Origin: Pseudomonas sp. p1(2021b)
Lineage (GTDB): Bacteria; Pseudomonadota; Gammaproteobacteria; Pseudomonadales; Pseudomonadaceae
Direction: 5' to 3'
DNA: 64,000 nt
NCBI RefSeq assembly: GCF_020151015.1
Contig: NZ_CP083746.1
Location: forward strand, 2,881,001-2,945,000
Shown here piece by piece: positions 46,724 to 57,694 of this stretch (positions within the stretch are counted from its first letter, which is position 1; each line of letters opens with the position of its first letter). The notes beneath the pieces were generated by a model. That model was not told where the DNA came from, searched no databases, and saw nothing but the letters and a program-made list of their open reading frames with translations. Made by a program: the position numbers and the translations under genes.

Positions 46724-49700
46724 GCCTCGGCCTGCTGCGTGTCGGTGGCCGGGCGCCTGCGGCGTGCCAGGCGGTCGAAGTACAGGTAGATCACCGGCGT
46801 GGTGAACAGCGTCAGCACCTGGCTGACCAGCAGGCCGCCGACCATCACCAGCCCCAGCGGCTGGCGCAGCTCGGCGCCGGAGCCGGTGGCGAGCATCAGC
46901 GGCACAGCACCGAACAATGCTGCCAGGGTGGTCATCAGGATCGGCCGGAAGCGCAGCAGCGCAGCCTGGTAGATCGCCTCGCGTGGGGACATGCCCTGGT
47001 GGCGCTCAGCCTCCAGGGCGAAGTCGATCATCATGATGGCGTTCTTCTTGACGATGCCGATCAGCAGGATGATGCCGATGATGGCGATCATGCCCAGGTC
47101 ATTGCCGCTCAACAGCAAGGCGAGCAACGCGCCGACCGCTGCCGACGGCAATGTCGAGAGGATGGTCACGGGATGGATGTAACTCTCATAGAGCACGCCC
47201 AGCACGATGTACATGGTCACCACCGCCGCCAGGATCAGCAGCAAGGTGCTCGACAACGAGGCCTGGAACGCTTCGGCGGCGCCCTGGAAGCGCGTCTGCA
47301 CACCCAGCGGCATACCGATCTGCTGCTGTACCTGCTCGATGACCTTGACCGCCTCGCCCAGGGACGCGCCGTGGGCCAGGTTGAACGACATCATCACCGC
47401 TGGAAACTGGCCGATATGGGAAATCGCCAGCTGCGCCTGGCGCTGCTCGATGCGGGCGAGCGCCGAGAGACGCACCTGGCCCCCGTCGCTGGCCTTGACG
47501 TGGATCGACTCCAGCGCCTGCGGGCCGATGCTCGAGGCGGTCTGCGACTGCAGCACCACGCGGTACTGGCTGGCCTGGGTGTAGATGGTGGAGATCTGCC
47601 GCTGGCCGAAGGCGTCGTACAAGGCATTGGTGATCTGCGACACGCTGATGCCCAGGCGGCTGGCCATGTCACGGTCGATCACCAGGTATACCTGCAGGCC
47701 CTTGTCCTGCAGATCGCTGGCCACGTCCTGGAGTTCGGGGCGTTGCTGCAGGGCCTGGACCAGCTTGCCGCTCCATTCGGCGAGCAGGTCGGCGTCCGGG
47801 GACGACAGGCTGAACTGGTACTGGGTACGGCTGACCCGGTCCTCGATGCTCAGGTCCTGCACCGGTTGCATGAACAGGCGAATACCCACCAGTGTGTCGA
47901 GCTGCGGTTGCAGGCGCTCGATCACCCCGCTGGCGGTGACATCGCGCTCGCCGTGGGGCTTGAGGTTGATCAGCAAGCGGCCACTGTTGAGGGTGGCGTT
48001 GTCACCGTCCACGCCGATATAGGACGACAGGCTCTGCACAGCCGGGTCCTGCAGGATCACCTTGCTCAGGGCCTGCTGGCGTTCGCTCATGGCGGCGAAC
48101 GAGGTGGCTTGCGGTGCTTCGGAAATGCCCTGGATCACCCCGGTGTCCTGCACCGGGAAGAAACCCTTGGGCACGATGATGTAGAGGAACACCGTCAGCG
48201 CCAAGCTGGCGACAGCGACCAGCAAGGTCAACGGCTGGTGCTTGAGGACCCACTGCAGGCCACGGCCATAGCGCTCGATCAGCCAGTCGATCCAGGCGCC
48301 GCTGGCACGGTAGAAGCGCCCCTGCTCCTCTTCCCTGGGCTCGCGCTTGAGCAGACGTGCGCACATCATCGGCGTGAGGGTCAGCGACACCACCAGGGAG
48401 ATCAGGATCGCCACCGCCAGGGTGATGGCGAACTCGCGGAACAGGCGGCCGACCACATCGGCCATGAACAGCAGCGGGATCAGCACCGCGATCAACGAGA
48501 AGGTCAGCGAAACCAAGGTGAAACCGATCTGCCGGGCGCCCTTGAGCGCCGCCTGCAGCGGCGTCTCACCCTCCTCGATGTGCCGCGAGATGTTCTCCAG
48601 CATGACGATGGCGTCGTCCACCACGAAGCCGGTGGCGATGGTCAGGGCCATCAGGGTCAGGTTGTTGACCGAGAAGCCGGCCAGGTACATCACGCCGAAG
48701 GTACCGATCAGCGACAGCGGCACGGCGATCGACGGGATGATGGTGGCGCTGAAGCGGCGCAGGAAGACGAAGGTGACCATGACCACCAGGGCGATAGCGA
48801 TCAGCAGCTCGTGCTGCACGTCCTTGACCGCGGCACGGATGGTCTGGGTACGGTCGGTCAGGACCATCACGTCCAGGCCGGCCGGCAGGTTGTCGGTGAT
48901 CGACGGGAGCATGGCCTTGATCAGGTCGACCACTTCGATGACGTTGGCCCCGGGCTGGCGCTGGATGTTCAGCAGCACCGCCTGGTTTTCGTTGGCCCAG
49001 GCCGCCAGGCGCTCGTTCTCGGCGCCATCGACGATCTCGGCGACATCCTTCAGGCGCAGCGGTGCCCCATTGTTGTAGGCCAGGATCAGGTTGGCGTATT
49101 CCTCAGGCGAGCGCAGCTGGTCGTTGGCGTCGAGCATCGACACACGGGTCGGGCCATCGAAGTTGCCCTTGGGCTGGTTGACGTTGGATGCCCCGATCAG
49201 GGTGCGCACGTCCTCGAGGTTCAGGCCGTTGGCCGCCAGGGCGTCGACGTTGACCTTGATGCGCACCGCCTGGCGCTGGCCACCGGCGATGCTGACCATG
49301 CCCACGCCGCTGATCTGCGCAAGCTTCTGCGCCACGCGGGTATCGACCAAGTCGTTGAGCTTGGGCAGTGGCATGGTTTTGGACGAGATGGCCAGGGTCA
49401 GCACCGGGGTGTCGGCCGGGTTGACCTTGTTGTACACCGGCGGTGCCGGCAGGTCGCTGGGCAGCAGGTTGGTAGCGGCATTGATCGCAGCCTGCACCTG
49501 CTGTTCGGCGACATCCATGTTCATGTCGAGGTTGAAGCGCAGGGTCAGTACCGAGGCGCCGCCGGAGCTGGTCGAGGCCATCTGGGTCAGGCCGGGCATC
49601 TGGCCGAACTGGCGTTCCAGCGGGGCGGTGACCGCGCTGGTCATGACCTGTGGGCTGGCGCCGGGGTACAGGGTCATGACGCGGATGGTCGGGTAGTCGA

Positions 49701-49818
49701 CCTGGGGCAACGCCGAGACCGGCAGCAGCTTGTAGGCGATCAGGCCGGCCAGGACGATGGCCAGCATGCTCAGCGTGGTGGCGACCGGCCGCAGGATGAA
49801 CAGGCGCGAGAGGTTCAT
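46720..49818 (-). CDS. muxB: RND efflux permease, MuxB/MdtB-type
   Basis: 1,032 residues with about 12 helices. N-terminus [21 protein letters not shown], proton-relay motif [21 protein letters not shown] and C-terminal [20 protein letters not shown] are RND hallmarks, and the sequence is closer to MdtB/MuxB than to its neighbour MuxC. It overlaps muxA by 4 bp. Two different permeases in one operon are the diagnostic feature of the MuxABC/MdtABC type. Confidence 0.92.
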   Translation of the reverse strand: MNLSRLFILRPVATTLSMLAIVLAGLIAYKLLPVSALPQVDYPTIRVMTLYPGASPQVMTSAVTAPLERQFGQMPGLTQMASTSSGGASVLTLRFNLDMNMDVAEQQVQAAINAATNLLPSDLPAPPVYNKVNPADTPVLTLAISSKTMPLPKLNDLVDTRVAQKLAQISGVGMVSIAGGQRQAVRIKVNVDALAANGLNLEDVRTLIGASNVNQPKGNFDGPTRVSMLDANDQLRSPEEYANLILAYNNGAPLRLKDVAEIVDGAENERLAAWANENQAVLLNIQRQPGANVIEVVDLIKAMLPSITDNLPAGLDVMVLTDRTQTIRAAVKDVQHELLIAIALVVMVTFVFLRRFSATIIPSIAVPLSLIGTFGVMYLAGFSVNNLTLMALTIATGFVVDDAIVMLENISRHIEEGETPLQAALKGARQIGFTLVSLTFSLIAVLIPLLFMADVVGRLFREFAITLAVAILISLVVSLTLTPMMCARLLKREPREEEQGRFYRASGAWIDWLIERYGRGLQWVLKHQPLTLLVAVASLALTVFLYIIVPKGFFPVQDTGVIQGISEAPQATSFAAMSERQQALSKVILQDPAVQSLSSYIGVDGDNATLNSGRLLINLKPHGERDVTASGVIERLQPQLDTLVGIRLFMQPVQDLSIEDRVSRTQYQFSLSSPDADLLAEWSGKLVQALQQRPELQDVASDLQDKGLQVYLVIDRDMASRLGISVSQITNALYDAFGQRQISTIYTQASQYRVVLQSQTASSIGPQALESIHVKASDGGQVRLSALARIEQRQAQLAISHIGQFPAVMMSFNLAHGASLGEAVKVIEQVQQQIGMPLGVQTRFQGAAEAFQASLSSTLLLILAAVVTMYIVLGVLYESYIHPVTILSTLPSAAVGALLALLLSGNDLGMIAIIGIILLIGIVKKNAIMMIDFALEAERHQGMSPREAIYQAALLRFRPILMTTLAALFGAVPLMLATGSGAELRQPLGLVMVGGLLVSQVLTLFTTPVIYLYFDRLARRRRPATDTQQAEA

Positions 49819-51104
49819 GCGCCCGCCTTGCCCGACTCACCGGCCTGGGCCGAGCCCTTGGCATCCTGGCCCTGCAGGTGCTGGCCGGGAGTGGTCGGTA
49901 CTTGCGAGCTGTCCTCCACCACTTCGACCTTGCTGCCTTCGCGCAGGCGGTCGGTGCCTTCGAGCACCAGACGATCACCTGCGGCCAAGCCTTCCAGGAT
50001 CACGCTCTGTTCACCATCGCTGGCACCGACCTTGACCTTGCGGATATTGACGTTGCTTTCGGCATTGACCACGTAGGCGAAGGTACCGTCGTTACCAAAC
50101 TGGATCGCTGCGGCCGGGGCCAATACCACTTGCTTGAGCGTGTCGGCCAGCAGGCGCACATTGACGAACTGGTTGGGGAACAGAGCCTGGTCCTGGTTAT
50201 CGAACCGGGCCTTGAACTTCAGGGTACCGGTGGTGGTGTCGATCTGGTTGTCGAGGCTGCCCAGCACACCGGTGGATTGCAGTTTGCTGTCTGCGCGGTC
50301 CCACGCTTCGACCGGCAGGCTGGCACCGCTGCGGTAGCGCGTAAGCACCGTGGAGAGTTCGGTTTCCGGCAGGGTGAAGGCGACGCTGATCGGCTCGGTC
50401 TGGGTGATGACCACCAGGGCAGTGGTGTCGTTGGCTGCCACCAGGTTGCCCAGGTCGAGCTGACGCAGGCCGACGCGGCCGCTGATCGGGGCGCGGATCT
50501 GGGTGAAGTCCAGGTTCAGGCGAGCGTCGGCGACCGCGGCCTGGTTGGTCTTGACCAGCCCCTGGAACTGCGCCACCTGGGCCTCGGCAGTGTCGAGGGT
50601 CTGCTTGGCGATGCTGTCCTCGGCATACAAGCCCTTGTAGCGCGCCAGGTCGACCTGGGCGTTCTTCAACTGGGCCTGGTTCTGCGCCAGGGTACCTTCG
50701 GCCTGTTGCAAGGCGATGCGGTACGGGCGTGGGTCGATCTCGGCGAGCAGCTCGCCAGCCTTGACCTGCTGGCCCTCCTTGAAGTGGATCTTGACCAGTT
50801 CACCGGCCACGCGGCTGCGTACGTTGACGGTGTTGGTCGCGGTAACGGTACCCAGGGCCTTGTAGTACAGCGGGAAGTCACCGACATGCACCGGCGCCAC
50901 ACGCACCGGCACCGGGTCACTGGAGGCGCCAAAGCCTGGACGCCCGCCCATTCCCATGCCCATGCCCTTCCCCGGCCGGCCGCTGGGCTGCGCCTGGTGG
51001 GGCGGCGTCGCGGGCCACAGCCACCAGGCCAGCAAGGCCACCAGCAGCAGGATCAGCAGGCCGAAAAGCCAGCGACGAGGGGAGCGAGAGACAGAAGCTT
51101 GCAT
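49815..51104 (-). CDS. muxA: RND membrane-fusion protein, MuxA/MdtA-type
   Basis: 429 residues. A single N-terminal membrane anchor ([20 protein letters not shown]) is followed by a Gly/Met-rich linker ([15 protein letters not shown]), then the lipoyl domain ([32 protein letters not shown]), the helical hairpin and beta-barrel. The C-terminus is low-complexity ([28 protein letters not shown]). It bridges permease and outer-membrane factor. It is the first gene of the operon, and the promoter must lie in 51,105–51,230; no regulator gene is adjacent. Confidence 0.92.
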   Translation of the reverse strand: MQASVSRSPRRWLFGLLILLLVALLAWWLWPATPPHQAQPSGRPGKGMGMGMGGRPGFGASSDPVPVRVAPVHVGDFPLYYKALGTVTATNTVNVRSRVAGELVKIHFKEGQQVKAGELLAEIDPRPYRIALQQAEGTLAQNQAQLKNAQVDLARYKGLYAEDSIAKQTLDTAEAQVAQFQGLVKTNQAAVADARLNLDFTQIRAPISGRVGLRQLDLGNLVAANDTTALVVITQTEPISVAFTLPETELSTVLTRYRSGASLPVEAWDRADSKLQSTGVLGSLDNQIDTTTGTLKFKARFDNQDQALFPNQFVNVRLLADTLKQVVLAPAAAIQFGNDGTFAYVVNAESNVNIRKVKVGASDGEQSVILEGLAAGDRLVLEGTDRLREGSKVEVVEDSSQVPTTPGQHLQGQDAKGSAQAGESGKAGA

Positions 51105-51239
51105 GGGTTGAACGAACCTTGTTCGGTGATGACGACTTGGGGAGGTTGAACGATAAGCACTGGGGCGGTGTTAGCAAAGCACCTTTACCAGGCATTTACC
51201 TTCGCCTTACGTTGCCAAGATGCTGAACTTTAAATGAAA

Positions 51240-51265
51240 ACGGCCTGGAAATCGTTCCAGGCCGT
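51240..51265 (-). terminator. Terminator downstream of tpx
   Basis: ACGGCCTGGAA-atcg-TTCCAGGCCGT is a perfect 11-bp stem with a tetraloop. Read on the minus strand it is followed by TTTCATTT, so it should terminate tpx transcription before the RND operon. Confidence 0.85.
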
Positions 51266-51367
51266 CATGTTGATCTCGTAGGACTCTGTGGGAGCGACGG
51301 TCCGACCTGCCCCGCGATCAAGGGCAAAGCCCAGATCAACGATGGGGCGCGAAGCGCCCCGGTACGC

Positions 51368-51868
51368 TTACTTCAGGACAGCCAGCGCCGCGTCGTAGTT
51401 CGGCTCGTCGGCGATCTCGCCAACCAGCTCGCTGTGCAGGACCTTGTCGTTCTCGTCCAGCACCACCACCGCGCGGGCAGCCAGGCCAGCCAGCGGGCCG
51501 TCGGCGATGGCCACGCCGTAGTTCTCCAGGAACTCGCGACCACGCAGGGTAGACAGGTTCTGCACGTTCTCCAGGCCTTCGGCACCGCAGAAGCGGGCCT
51601 GGGCGAATGGCAAGTCGGCGGAAATGCACAGCACCACGGTGTTGGTCACCTCGTTGGCCTGGGCATTGAATTTGCGTACGGACGTCGCGCAGGTCGGGGT
51701 GTCGACGCTTGGGAAGATGTTCAACACCTTGCGCTTGCCGGCGTAGTCCTTCAGCGACTTGTCGGCCAGGCCTTCACCGACCAAGGTGAAAGCTGGGGCC
51801 TGGGTGCCCACCTGAGGGAGGCTGCCGCTGACTTGAACCGGGTTACCTTGCAAAGTTACTTGAGCCAT
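51368..51868 (-). CDS. tpx: Thiol peroxidase Tpx
   Basis: 166 residues; the ATG giving [15 protein letters not shown] is chosen. The peroxidatic Cys is in [15 protein letters not shown] and the resolving Cys in [15 protein letters not shown], as in atypical two-Cys peroxiredoxins of the Tpx group. It reduces hydrogen and organic peroxides, using thioredoxin. It is monocistronic, with a strong terminator at 51,240–51,265 and a further GGGGCGC/GCGCCCC stem at 51,344–51,360 just past the stop. Confidence 0.95.
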   Translation of the reverse strand: MAQVTLQGNPVQVSGSLPQVGTQAPAFTLVGEGLADKSLKDYAGKRKVLNIFPSVDTPTCATSVRKFNAQANEVTNTVVLCISADLPFAQARFCGAEGLENVQNLSTLRGREFLENYGVAIADGPLAGLAARAVVVLDENDKVLHSELVGEIADEPNYDAALAVLK

Positions 51869-51974
51869 TACGAAAATCCTAGCAATTGAAAAGGAGGGCT
51901 GAGTTAACCATGAAGGTGCGGTGGTGCCTATGAGAAATGCGAAATTGTTGAATTGTCCGACAACAATTGTGAAC

Positions 51975-52014
51975 AAAAAAAAGCCCGAGTGGCGACAGTG
52001 CCCTCGGGCTTTTT
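51975..52014. terminator. Bidirectional-type terminator after the amino-acid permease
   Basis: AAAAAGCCCGAG (51,978–51,989) pairs with CTCGGGCTTTTT (52,003–52,014). The run of A before the stem gives a U-tract on the minus-strand transcript of the permease, whose stop is at 52,027. Confidence 0.85.
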
Positions 52015-52026
52015 CGCTGCGATAGA

Positions 52027-53316
52027 TCAGCCCAGCAGACTATCGACCACCGAATAGACCACCGAAGACATGGCGACCAGGCCAAGCACCACGACGAAGA
52101 CGTTGGACATCGCGCCGCTGTACTTACGCATCGACGGCACGCGACGGATGGCGTACATCGGCATCAGGAACAGCAGCGCCGCGATGATCGGGCCGCCCAG
52201 GGACTCGATCATGCCCAGGATGCTCGGGTTCAGGGTAGCGACGACCCAGCACACCACCAGCATCAGCGCGGCGACCACGCGGTCCAGGGCCTTGGCGCCG
52301 GGGCGCAGGCCAGCCTTGGCGATGATGCCCTTGAGGCCTTCGCTGGCACCGATGTAATGGCCCAGGAACGACTTGGCGATGGCGATGAAAGCAATCAGCG
52401 GCGCCGCAAAGGCAATGGCCGGGTTGCTGAAGTGGTTGGCCAGGTAAGACAGGATCGACAGGTTCTGCGCCTTGGCCTCGGCCAGTTGCGCGCTGCTGAG
52501 GGTCAGCACGCAGCTGAAGACGAAGAACAGCACCATGGCCACCATCAGCAGGTGGGCACGGGCCAGGATCTGGCCACTGCGCTGGTCGGCATGCTCACCG
52601 TAACGGCGCTTTTGGTCGACCGCGAAGGCCGAAATGATCGGCGAATGGTTGAAGGAGAACACCATCACCGGAATCGCCAGCCACAGGGTATGCAGGAAGG
52701 CCGAACCGGTCGGCAGCGTGGTGGCGCTGTCCAGGATGCCGCCGTTCCAGTGCGGCACCAGGTACAGGGCCAGCAAGGCCAGGGCAACGATGAACGGATA
52801 CACCAGCAGGCTCATGACCTTGACCGTGGCCTGCTCGCCGCAACGCACGATCGCCAACAGCCCCAGAATCAGCACGAACGACAGGATCGCTCGCGGTGGC
52901 GGGGTCATGTGCAGTTGGTGCTCCATGAAGCTGCTGACGGTGTTGGTCAGGGCAACGCTATAGATCAGCAGGATCGGGAAGATGGCGAAGAAATACAGCA
53001 CGGTGATCAAGGCACCGGCCTTGAGCCCGAAGTGTTCTTCCACTACGTCGGTGATGTCGCCACTGTGCCCGGAAAGGACGAAACGGGTCAGGCCACGGTG
53101 GGCATAGTAGGTCATCGGGAAGGCCAGCACGGCCAGGATCAGCAGTGGCCAGAAACCGCCAAGGCCGGCGTTGATCGGCAGGAACAAGGTCCCGGCACCG
53201 ATCGCCGTGCCAAACAGGCCCAGCATCCAGGTGGTGTCTTGTCGCGACCAGCTGCCAAGGGTGGCGGGGGTCGATTCTTCGAAGCGCTGTTCGACGCTTG
53301 GGGCCTGCTCATTCAT
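52027..53316 (-). CDS. HAAAP-family serine/threonine-type amino-acid permease
   Basis: 429 residues with about 11 hydrophobic helices; the ATG giving [14 protein letters not shown] is chosen. The SdaC/HAAAP signature is near the N-terminus ([29 protein letters not shown]), and [21 protein letters not shown] is typical of the SdaC/TdcC branch. It likely imports serine, threonine or a related amino acid with protons. A LysR gene lies upstream on the same strand and might regulate it. The substrate cannot be fixed by reading alone. Confidence 0.9.
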   Translation of the reverse strand: MNEQAPSVEQRFEESTPATLGSWSRQDTTWMLGLFGTAIGAGTLFLPINAGLGGFWPLLILAVLAFPMTYYAHRGLTRFVLSGHSGDITDVVEEHFGLKAGALITVLYFFAIFPILLIYSVALTNTVSSFMEHQLHMTPPPRAILSFVLILGLLAIVRCGEQATVKVMSLLVYPFIVALALLALYLVPHWNGGILDSATTLPTGSAFLHTLWLAIPVMVFSFNHSPIISAFAVDQKRRYGEHADQRSGQILARAHLLMVAMVLFFVFSCVLTLSSAQLAEAKAQNLSILSYLANHFSNPAIAFAAPLIAFIAIAKSFLGHYIGASEGLKGIIAKAGLRPGAKALDRVVAALMLVVCWVVATLNPSILGMIESLGGPIIAALLFLMPMYAIRRVPSMRKYSGAMSNVFVVVLGLVAMSSVVYSVVDSLLG

Positions 53317-53519
53317 TCCGGGTGCAACTCCACTCGCAAGACTGCAACAGGCTGAGAGTGGCGAAACACGGGGCCTCGCGCACCTCAACCGAAAAAGAGG
53401 GGCGCGATTGTGCGCTGATCGGGTTGCACTTGCATAGCCCCGCCCGAGGAGCGGTTGCACCTTTTGTGTAGGAATTACCTTAAAAAATCACCACCGAACA
53501 ACAGAGAGAGTTGCACCCA

Positions 53520-54401
53520 TCAGATTTCATGGGCAGCGAGAAGCTCCGTGAGTACGTCGGCCAGCGCCCGCACCATGGCGTCCGCGGTGGGCCGGTGCAC
53601 GACCACGATCTCGTAGCTGTCCACCTCCGGCAGCCCTTGCCCTGCGCCCAGTACCCTGTGCTCGGCAGTCGCTGCGCGCGGCGGCAACAGGCTGATGCCC
53701 ATGCCGTCGGCCACCGCAGCCTGTATCCCGCTCAGGCTGGAGCTGGTGAAACTGATGCGCCAGCGCCGGCCCATCCCCTCGATGGCGGTGATCATGTCGT
53801 CCCGGTATAGCCCCCGGGGCGGAAAGGTCACCAAGGGAATGGGGTCCAGTTCGAACGCCGGGGTCCGCACGCTGTCGATCCACTGCAGGCGCTCCGGCCA
53901 GCAGGCCACGCCCTCGCGTGCATTGCGGCGCTGCTTGAGCAGCACCAAGTCCAGCTCGCCATTGTCGTAGGCCTGGCTGAGGTCGCGGCACAACCCGCTG
54001 GTCACTTCCAGCTTGACCTCGGGGTGGCGCCGGCTGAACGCCGACAAGGCATTGGTGGTGCGCCCGCCAACGAAATCCTCGGGGACCCCGAGGCGTACGG
54101 TCACGCCCACCATGGCACCGGCCAGGGCTTCGAGCATCTGGTCATTGAGCGCGAGCATGTGTCGGGCATAACCGAGCAGCGTCTGCCCCGCATCGGTGGG
54201 CAACACGTCGCGGTTGCCTCGCACCAGCAAGCGATGGCCGACCATATCTTCCAGCCGGCGCACCTTCTGGCTGATGGTGGACTGGGTCGAGTGCAGGCGT
54301 GTCGCGGCGGTGGTGAAACTGCCGCAGTCAGCCACCACGACAATGGCACGCAACAAGTCCAGGTCAAAAAGAGCCCTATTCGATTTAACGCTGATAGACA
54401 T
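53520..54401 (-). CDS. LysR-family transcriptional regulator
   Basis: 293 residues; the ATG at 54,401 gives MSISVKSNRALFDLDLLRAI. The LysR helix-turn-helix is clear (LLRAIVVVADCGSFTTAATRLHSTQSTISQ, then KVRRLEDMVGHRLLVRG; shown as adjacent blocks), followed by a substrate-binding domain (VTVRLGVPEDFVGGRTTNAL, ELDLVLLKQ, GISLLPPRA). Its stop is 203 bp upstream of the permease start, and it follows the gamma-glutamyltransferase gene by 75 bp. Either neighbour could be its target. Confidence 0.9.
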   Translation of the reverse strand: MSISVKSNRALFDLDLLRAIVVVADCGSFTTAATRLHSTQSTISQKVRRLEDMVGHRLLVRGNRDVLPTDAGQTLLGYARHMLALNDQMLEALAGAMVGVTVRLGVPEDFVGGRTTNALSAFSRRHPEVKLEVTSGLCRDLSQAYDNGELDLVLLKQRRNAREGVACWPERLQWIDSVRTPAFELDPIPLVTFPPRGLYRDDMITAIEGMGRRWRISFTSSSLSGIQAAVADGMGISLLPPRAATAEHRVLGAGQGLPEVDSYEIVVVHRPTADAMVRALADVLTELLAAHEI

Positions 54402-54476
54402 GGAACTATTCAACTTTTGAATGGCAGGCTCGACTTCTAGCACGCCTGCCCATGGCGGGCAACAGCGCCCAAGGAA

Positions 54477-56285
54477 TCAGTCGCCCAGCGCCACCCCTTC
54501 GCGGCGCGGGTCGGCACCGGCCGACCAGCCATCAGCCGTGCGCTGGATGACCTGGGTACCGCTGGTCATCGTCATGGGCGTTACCTCATGGCCCAGCGCC
54601 TGGAGCTCATGCACCAGCTTCGGGCTGACCAGGCCCGCTTCCACTTCGGTGCCGACATTGCGGCTGCCGAAATTGGGCAGATTGATGGCCTGCTGAGGGT
54701 CGAGCTGCCAATCCAGCAGCCCGATCAGCGCCTTGTTCACGTAGCCGATGATCTGCGAGCCACCGGGCGAACCGAGGCTGGCCACCAGCTCACCGCTCTG
54801 GCGGGAAAACACCAACGTCGGCGACATGGACGACAGCGGCCGCTTGCCCGCCTCGACGCGGTTGGCGACCAAACGGCCACCTTCGCTCGGCACGAAGGAG
54901 AAGTCGGTAAGGTGATTGTTCAGGACGAACCCCTTGACGAACAGGTGCGAGCCGAACGCGGCTTCCACCGAGGTGGTCATGGCGATGGCCCCGCCCTGCT
55001 CGTCGACCGCCGAGACATGGGATGTGGCGATTCGCAACGGCGAGCGGTCCGGGGCCAGCGACAGGTCGGCGCCAGGTGGGGACCCGGCCTGCGCGTGCTT
55101 CATGCTCCGCGCACCGATCAGCCTGGCGCGCTCGGCCAGGTAGGCCTTGTCGAGCAGGCCCTGGGTATTGACCGGGACATAGTCGCTGTCGCCCAGGTAC
55201 TGGGCGCGATCGGCATAGGCCAGGCGCTCGGCCTCGGCAATCAGGTGAACCGCCGTGGGTGTCGGCTCCAGGCCCGCCAGGGACGGTACCGGCACGGGCG
55301 GCATGCGTGCGAGGTCCAGCCGGGGCGTCGCCGTTTGCAGCGCTTCGAGAATGCCCAGTGTCTGCAGCACGGCAACCGCGCCGGAAGACGGCGGCGGCAT
55401 GCCGCATATACGCCAGGCCTTGTAGGGGCCACACAAGGCGGTGCGGGGTTTGGCCCGGTACTGGCGCAGGTCCTCGAGTGACAAGACACCAGGGTTGGCG
55501 TGGCCACGCACGGCGGCCACCATCGCCTCGGCAACCTCTCCGGTGTAGAACCCATCCGGGCCCTGGTCGGCGATCAGTTCCAGGGTATGGGCAAGCTCGG
55601 GGTTTTTCAGCAACGCGCCAACCGCCAGAGGCTTGCCCTGGGCATCGAGGAAATAGCGAGCCATGCTCGGCGAACCGGCAATGAAGGCGTCGGAGGCCAG
55701 CAATGTATGCAGGCGGCTGGAAACCGGGAAGCCCTCGCGCGCCAATTCGATGGCCGGCGCGAAGAGGTCGCGCCACGGCAACCTGCCATGCTGCTCATGG
55801 GCCAGTTTCAGCGCCCGCAGCACGCCAGGCACCGCGACCGAGCGACCGCCGATCTGGGCATCCCTGAAGGCCATGGGTGTGCCGTCTGGCTTGAGGAACA
55901 GGTCTGGAGTCACACCGCTGGGGGCGCTTTCGCGACCATCGAAGGCCTGCACGTTCCGGTCGTCCCAATACAGGATGAATGCCCCACCACCAATGCCGCT
56001 GGACTGCGGCTCGACCAAGGTGAGCACCGCCTGCATGGCGATTGCCGCATCGATGGCGCTGCCACCGGCACGCAACATGGCCCGTCCCGCCTCGCTGGCC
56101 AGCGGGTTGGCTGCAGCGGCCATATAGCGGCTGGCCTGAGTAGGTACCAGGCCTGCACGATAGCCGGACGCAAGTTCCGGTGCAGGTGGCAGGGAAGGCG
56201 ACCCTGCCCGCCCGCCCCAGCCGCAACTGGTCAGGGCCAGGAGGCAGCAGAGGACAAGCGGCAGTGTGTGCGAAGGCCTTTTCAA
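54477..56285 (-). CDS. ggt: Gamma-glutamyltransferase, lipoprotein type
   Basis: About 602 residues from a TTG at 56,285 that follows AGGACG; another TTG nine codons upstream is possible. The leader ends with lipobox LLALTSC, so the mature protein is membrane-anchored facing the periplasm. Family motifs are AAANPLASEAGRAMLRAGGSAIDAAIAMQ (given as the consecutive segments ANPLAS and GGSAIDAAIA), SSGIGGGAFILYW, and the autocleavage/nucleophile Thr in IATSHVSAVDEQGGAIAMT. GMPPPSSGAV and SLGSPGGSQII complete the active site. It hydrolyses or transfers gamma-glutamyl groups, for example from glutathione. Confidence 0.92.
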   Translation of the reverse strand: MKRPSHTLPLVLCCLLALTSCGWGGRAGSPSLPPAPELASGYRAGLVPTQASRYMAAAANPLASEAGRAMLRAGGSAIDAAIAMQAVLTLVEPQSSGIGGGAFILYWDDRNVQAFDGRESAPSGVTPDLFLKPDGTPMAFRDAQIGGRSVAVPGVLRALKLAHEQHGRLPWRDLFAPAIELAREGFPVSSRLHTLLASDAFIAGSPSMARYFLDAQGKPLAVGALLKNPELAHTLELIADQGPDGFYTGEVAEAMVAAVRGHANPGVLSLEDLRQYRAKPRTALCGPYKAWRICGMPPPSSGAVAVLQTLGILEALQTATPRLDLARMPPVPVPSLAGLEPTPTAVHLIAEAERLAYADRAQYLGDSDYVPVNTQGLLDKAYLAERARLIGARSMKHAQAGSPPGADLSLAPDRSPLRIATSHVSAVDEQGGAIAMTTSVEAAFGSHLFVKGFVLNNHLTDFSFVPSEGGRLVANRVEAGKRPLSSMSPTLVFSRQSGELVASLGSPGGSQIIGYVNKALIGLLDWQLDPQQAINLPNFGSRNVGTEVEAGLVSPKLVHELQALGHEVTPMTMTSGTQVIQRTADGWSAGADPRREGVALGD

Positions 56286-56466
56286 GCGTGACGTCCTGTA
56301 ATCGAGGGGCAATAGGTGCCAAAAACAGCGATTTTAGCCGAACCTGCGTGAAAAGCCGCAAAGCGTCTCGTATCAAGAAATGCACTGCATGCCATGCGGA
56401 TAATTAACTTCCAAGCCAGCCTGTGGTTTTCCTAGGATGAAAGCCGGTCAATCAGGAGCCCAGCCC

Positions 56467-57117
56467 ATGCGCTTGCCGTTCGCCACTGCCCTTTTCGCCT
56501 TGTTCACAAGCTTCGCTGCCCACGCCGAGACCTCTGCCATGGATACCCAGTTACTCGATGCCGCCCAACGTGGCGATGCCACAGCCATACGCCACCTGCT
56601 CGACCAGGGGGCCACAGTGGATGCCCGCGACAGCCAGGACCGTACGGCGCTGCTGGTCGCCACCCACGCCAACCGCGTGGAAGTGGCCAAGGTGCTGATC
56701 GAGGCCGGTGCCGACGTCAACGCCAAGGACACTATCCAAGACAGCCCCTACCTGTATGCCGGCGCCCGCGGCCTGAACGACATCCTGCGCCTGACCCTGG
56801 ATCACGGGGCCGACCTCAAGAGCACCAACCGCTACGGCGGCACGGCATTGATCCCCGCTGCCGAGCGCGGGCATGTCGAGACCGTGCAGCTGCTGATCGA
56901 TGCCGGCGTCGACGTGAACCACCTCAACCGGCTGCACTGGACCGCCCTGCTCGAAGCGGTGATCCTCGGCGACGGCGGCCCACGTCATGTGGAGATCGTG
57001 CGTCGTCTGCTGGCGGCCGGTGCGGACCCGATGATCACCGACAAGGATGGCGTGACGGCCCTGGAACATGCGCGCCAGCGTGGTTATCGGGAGATGGTGT
57101 CGCTATTGGAAAAGTAG
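56467..57117 (+). CDS. Periplasmic ankyrin-repeat protein
   Basis: 216 residues; ATG preceded by CAGGAGCC. A signal peptide (MRLPFATALFALFTSFAAHA) is followed by about five ankyrin repeats, seen as LLDAAQRGDATAIRHLLDQG, ALLVATHANRVEVAKVLIEAG, LYAGARGLNDILRLTLDHG, LIPAAERGHVETVQLLIDAG and HVEIVRRLLAAG. Such small exported ankyrin proteins accompany catalase or other systems in bacteria, but no such partner is adjacent. It probably mediates protein contact in the periplasm. Confidence 0.9.
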   Translation: MRLPFATALFALFTSFAAHAETSAMDTQLLDAAQRGDATAIRHLLDQGATVDARDSQDRTALLVATHANRVEVAKVLIEAGADVNAKDTIQDSPYLYAGARGLNDILRLTLDHGADLKSTNRYGGTALIPAAERGHVETVQLLIDAGVDVNHLNRLHWTALLEAVILGDGGPRHVEIVRRLLAAGADPMITDKDGVTALEHARQRGYREMVSLLEK

Positions 57118-57208
57118 GATCCCCCACTGCTCCCACAGTGCTCGTGCGAACCGCTGCTCTTTACGATGTTCCGCCTTCCCTGTCGGAACATGGCCCGGAA
57201 CGGCCTGC

Positions 57209-57224
57209 TTGACGTAAACGTCAA
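57209..57224. promoter_or_regulatory. Palindromic operator and promoter of the MerR gene
   Basis: TTGACGTAAACGTCAA is a perfect 16-bp palindrome that also supplies a TTGACG -35 element. A TAGCTT -10-like hexamer lies 18 bp further on (57,233–57,238). The spacing is typical of MerR-controlled promoters, and the motif resembles the ACGT-centred sites of LiuR-type regulators. Confidence 0.65.
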
Positions 57225-57266
57225 CCTGCCTTTAGCTTACGGCTATCCACTCTTCCGAGCCCGAGC

Positions 57267-57674
57267 ATGAGCACCCAGACCTACAGCATTTCCGACCTGT
57301 CCCGTGAGCTGGACATCACCACTCGCGCGATCCGCTTCTATGAGGAACAAGGCCTGCTCAGCCCTGAGCGCCGGGGGTTGGAGCGCATCTATTCAGCGCG
57401 TGACAAGGTCACCCTGAAACTGATCCTGCGGGGCAAACGCATTGGTTTTTCATTGGCCGAGTGCCGTGAGCTGATCGAGCTGTACGACCCCAGCGGCGGC
57501 AACCTCAAGCAGCTGACCAGCATGCTCGCCAAGATCGCCGAACGTCGCGCTCAGCTGGAGCAGCAGATGCTCGACATCCAGCAGATGCACCTGGAGCTGG
57601 ACACCGCCCAGGAGCGCTGTGAACAGGCCCTGGCCGCCACCTTGAACAAGCAGCACCACAACAATAGCCATTGA
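57267..57674 (+). CDS. MerR-family regulator, LiuR-like
   Basis: 135 residues. The MerR helix-turn-helix is YSISDLSRELDITTRAIRFYEEQGLL, seen as SISDLSREL and TTRAIRFYE, followed by the RIYSARDKVTLKLILRGKRIGFSL recognition wing (segment RIYSARDK) and a coiled-coil dimer helix rich in Gln and Glu. No metal-binding Cys cluster is present, so it is an organic-effector type. It lies 20 bp before the HMG-CoA lyase gene, which suggests control of leucine/isovalerate catabolism. Confidence 0.9.
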   Translation: MSTQTYSISDLSRELDITTRAIRFYEEQGLLSPERRGLERIYSARDKVTLKLILRGKRIGFSLAECRELIELYDPSGGNLKQLTSMLAKIAERRAQLEQQMLDIQQMHLELDTAQERCEQALAATLNKQHHNNSH

Positions 57675-57694
57675 TCCGCCACAGGAATCCCGCC

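Noticed and set aside
46999..50076. A 1,025-codon plus-strand open frame opposite the RND permease genes.
   Set aside because: Antisense to clear RND genes; its protein is Gln/Asp/His-rich low-complexity sequence without domains.
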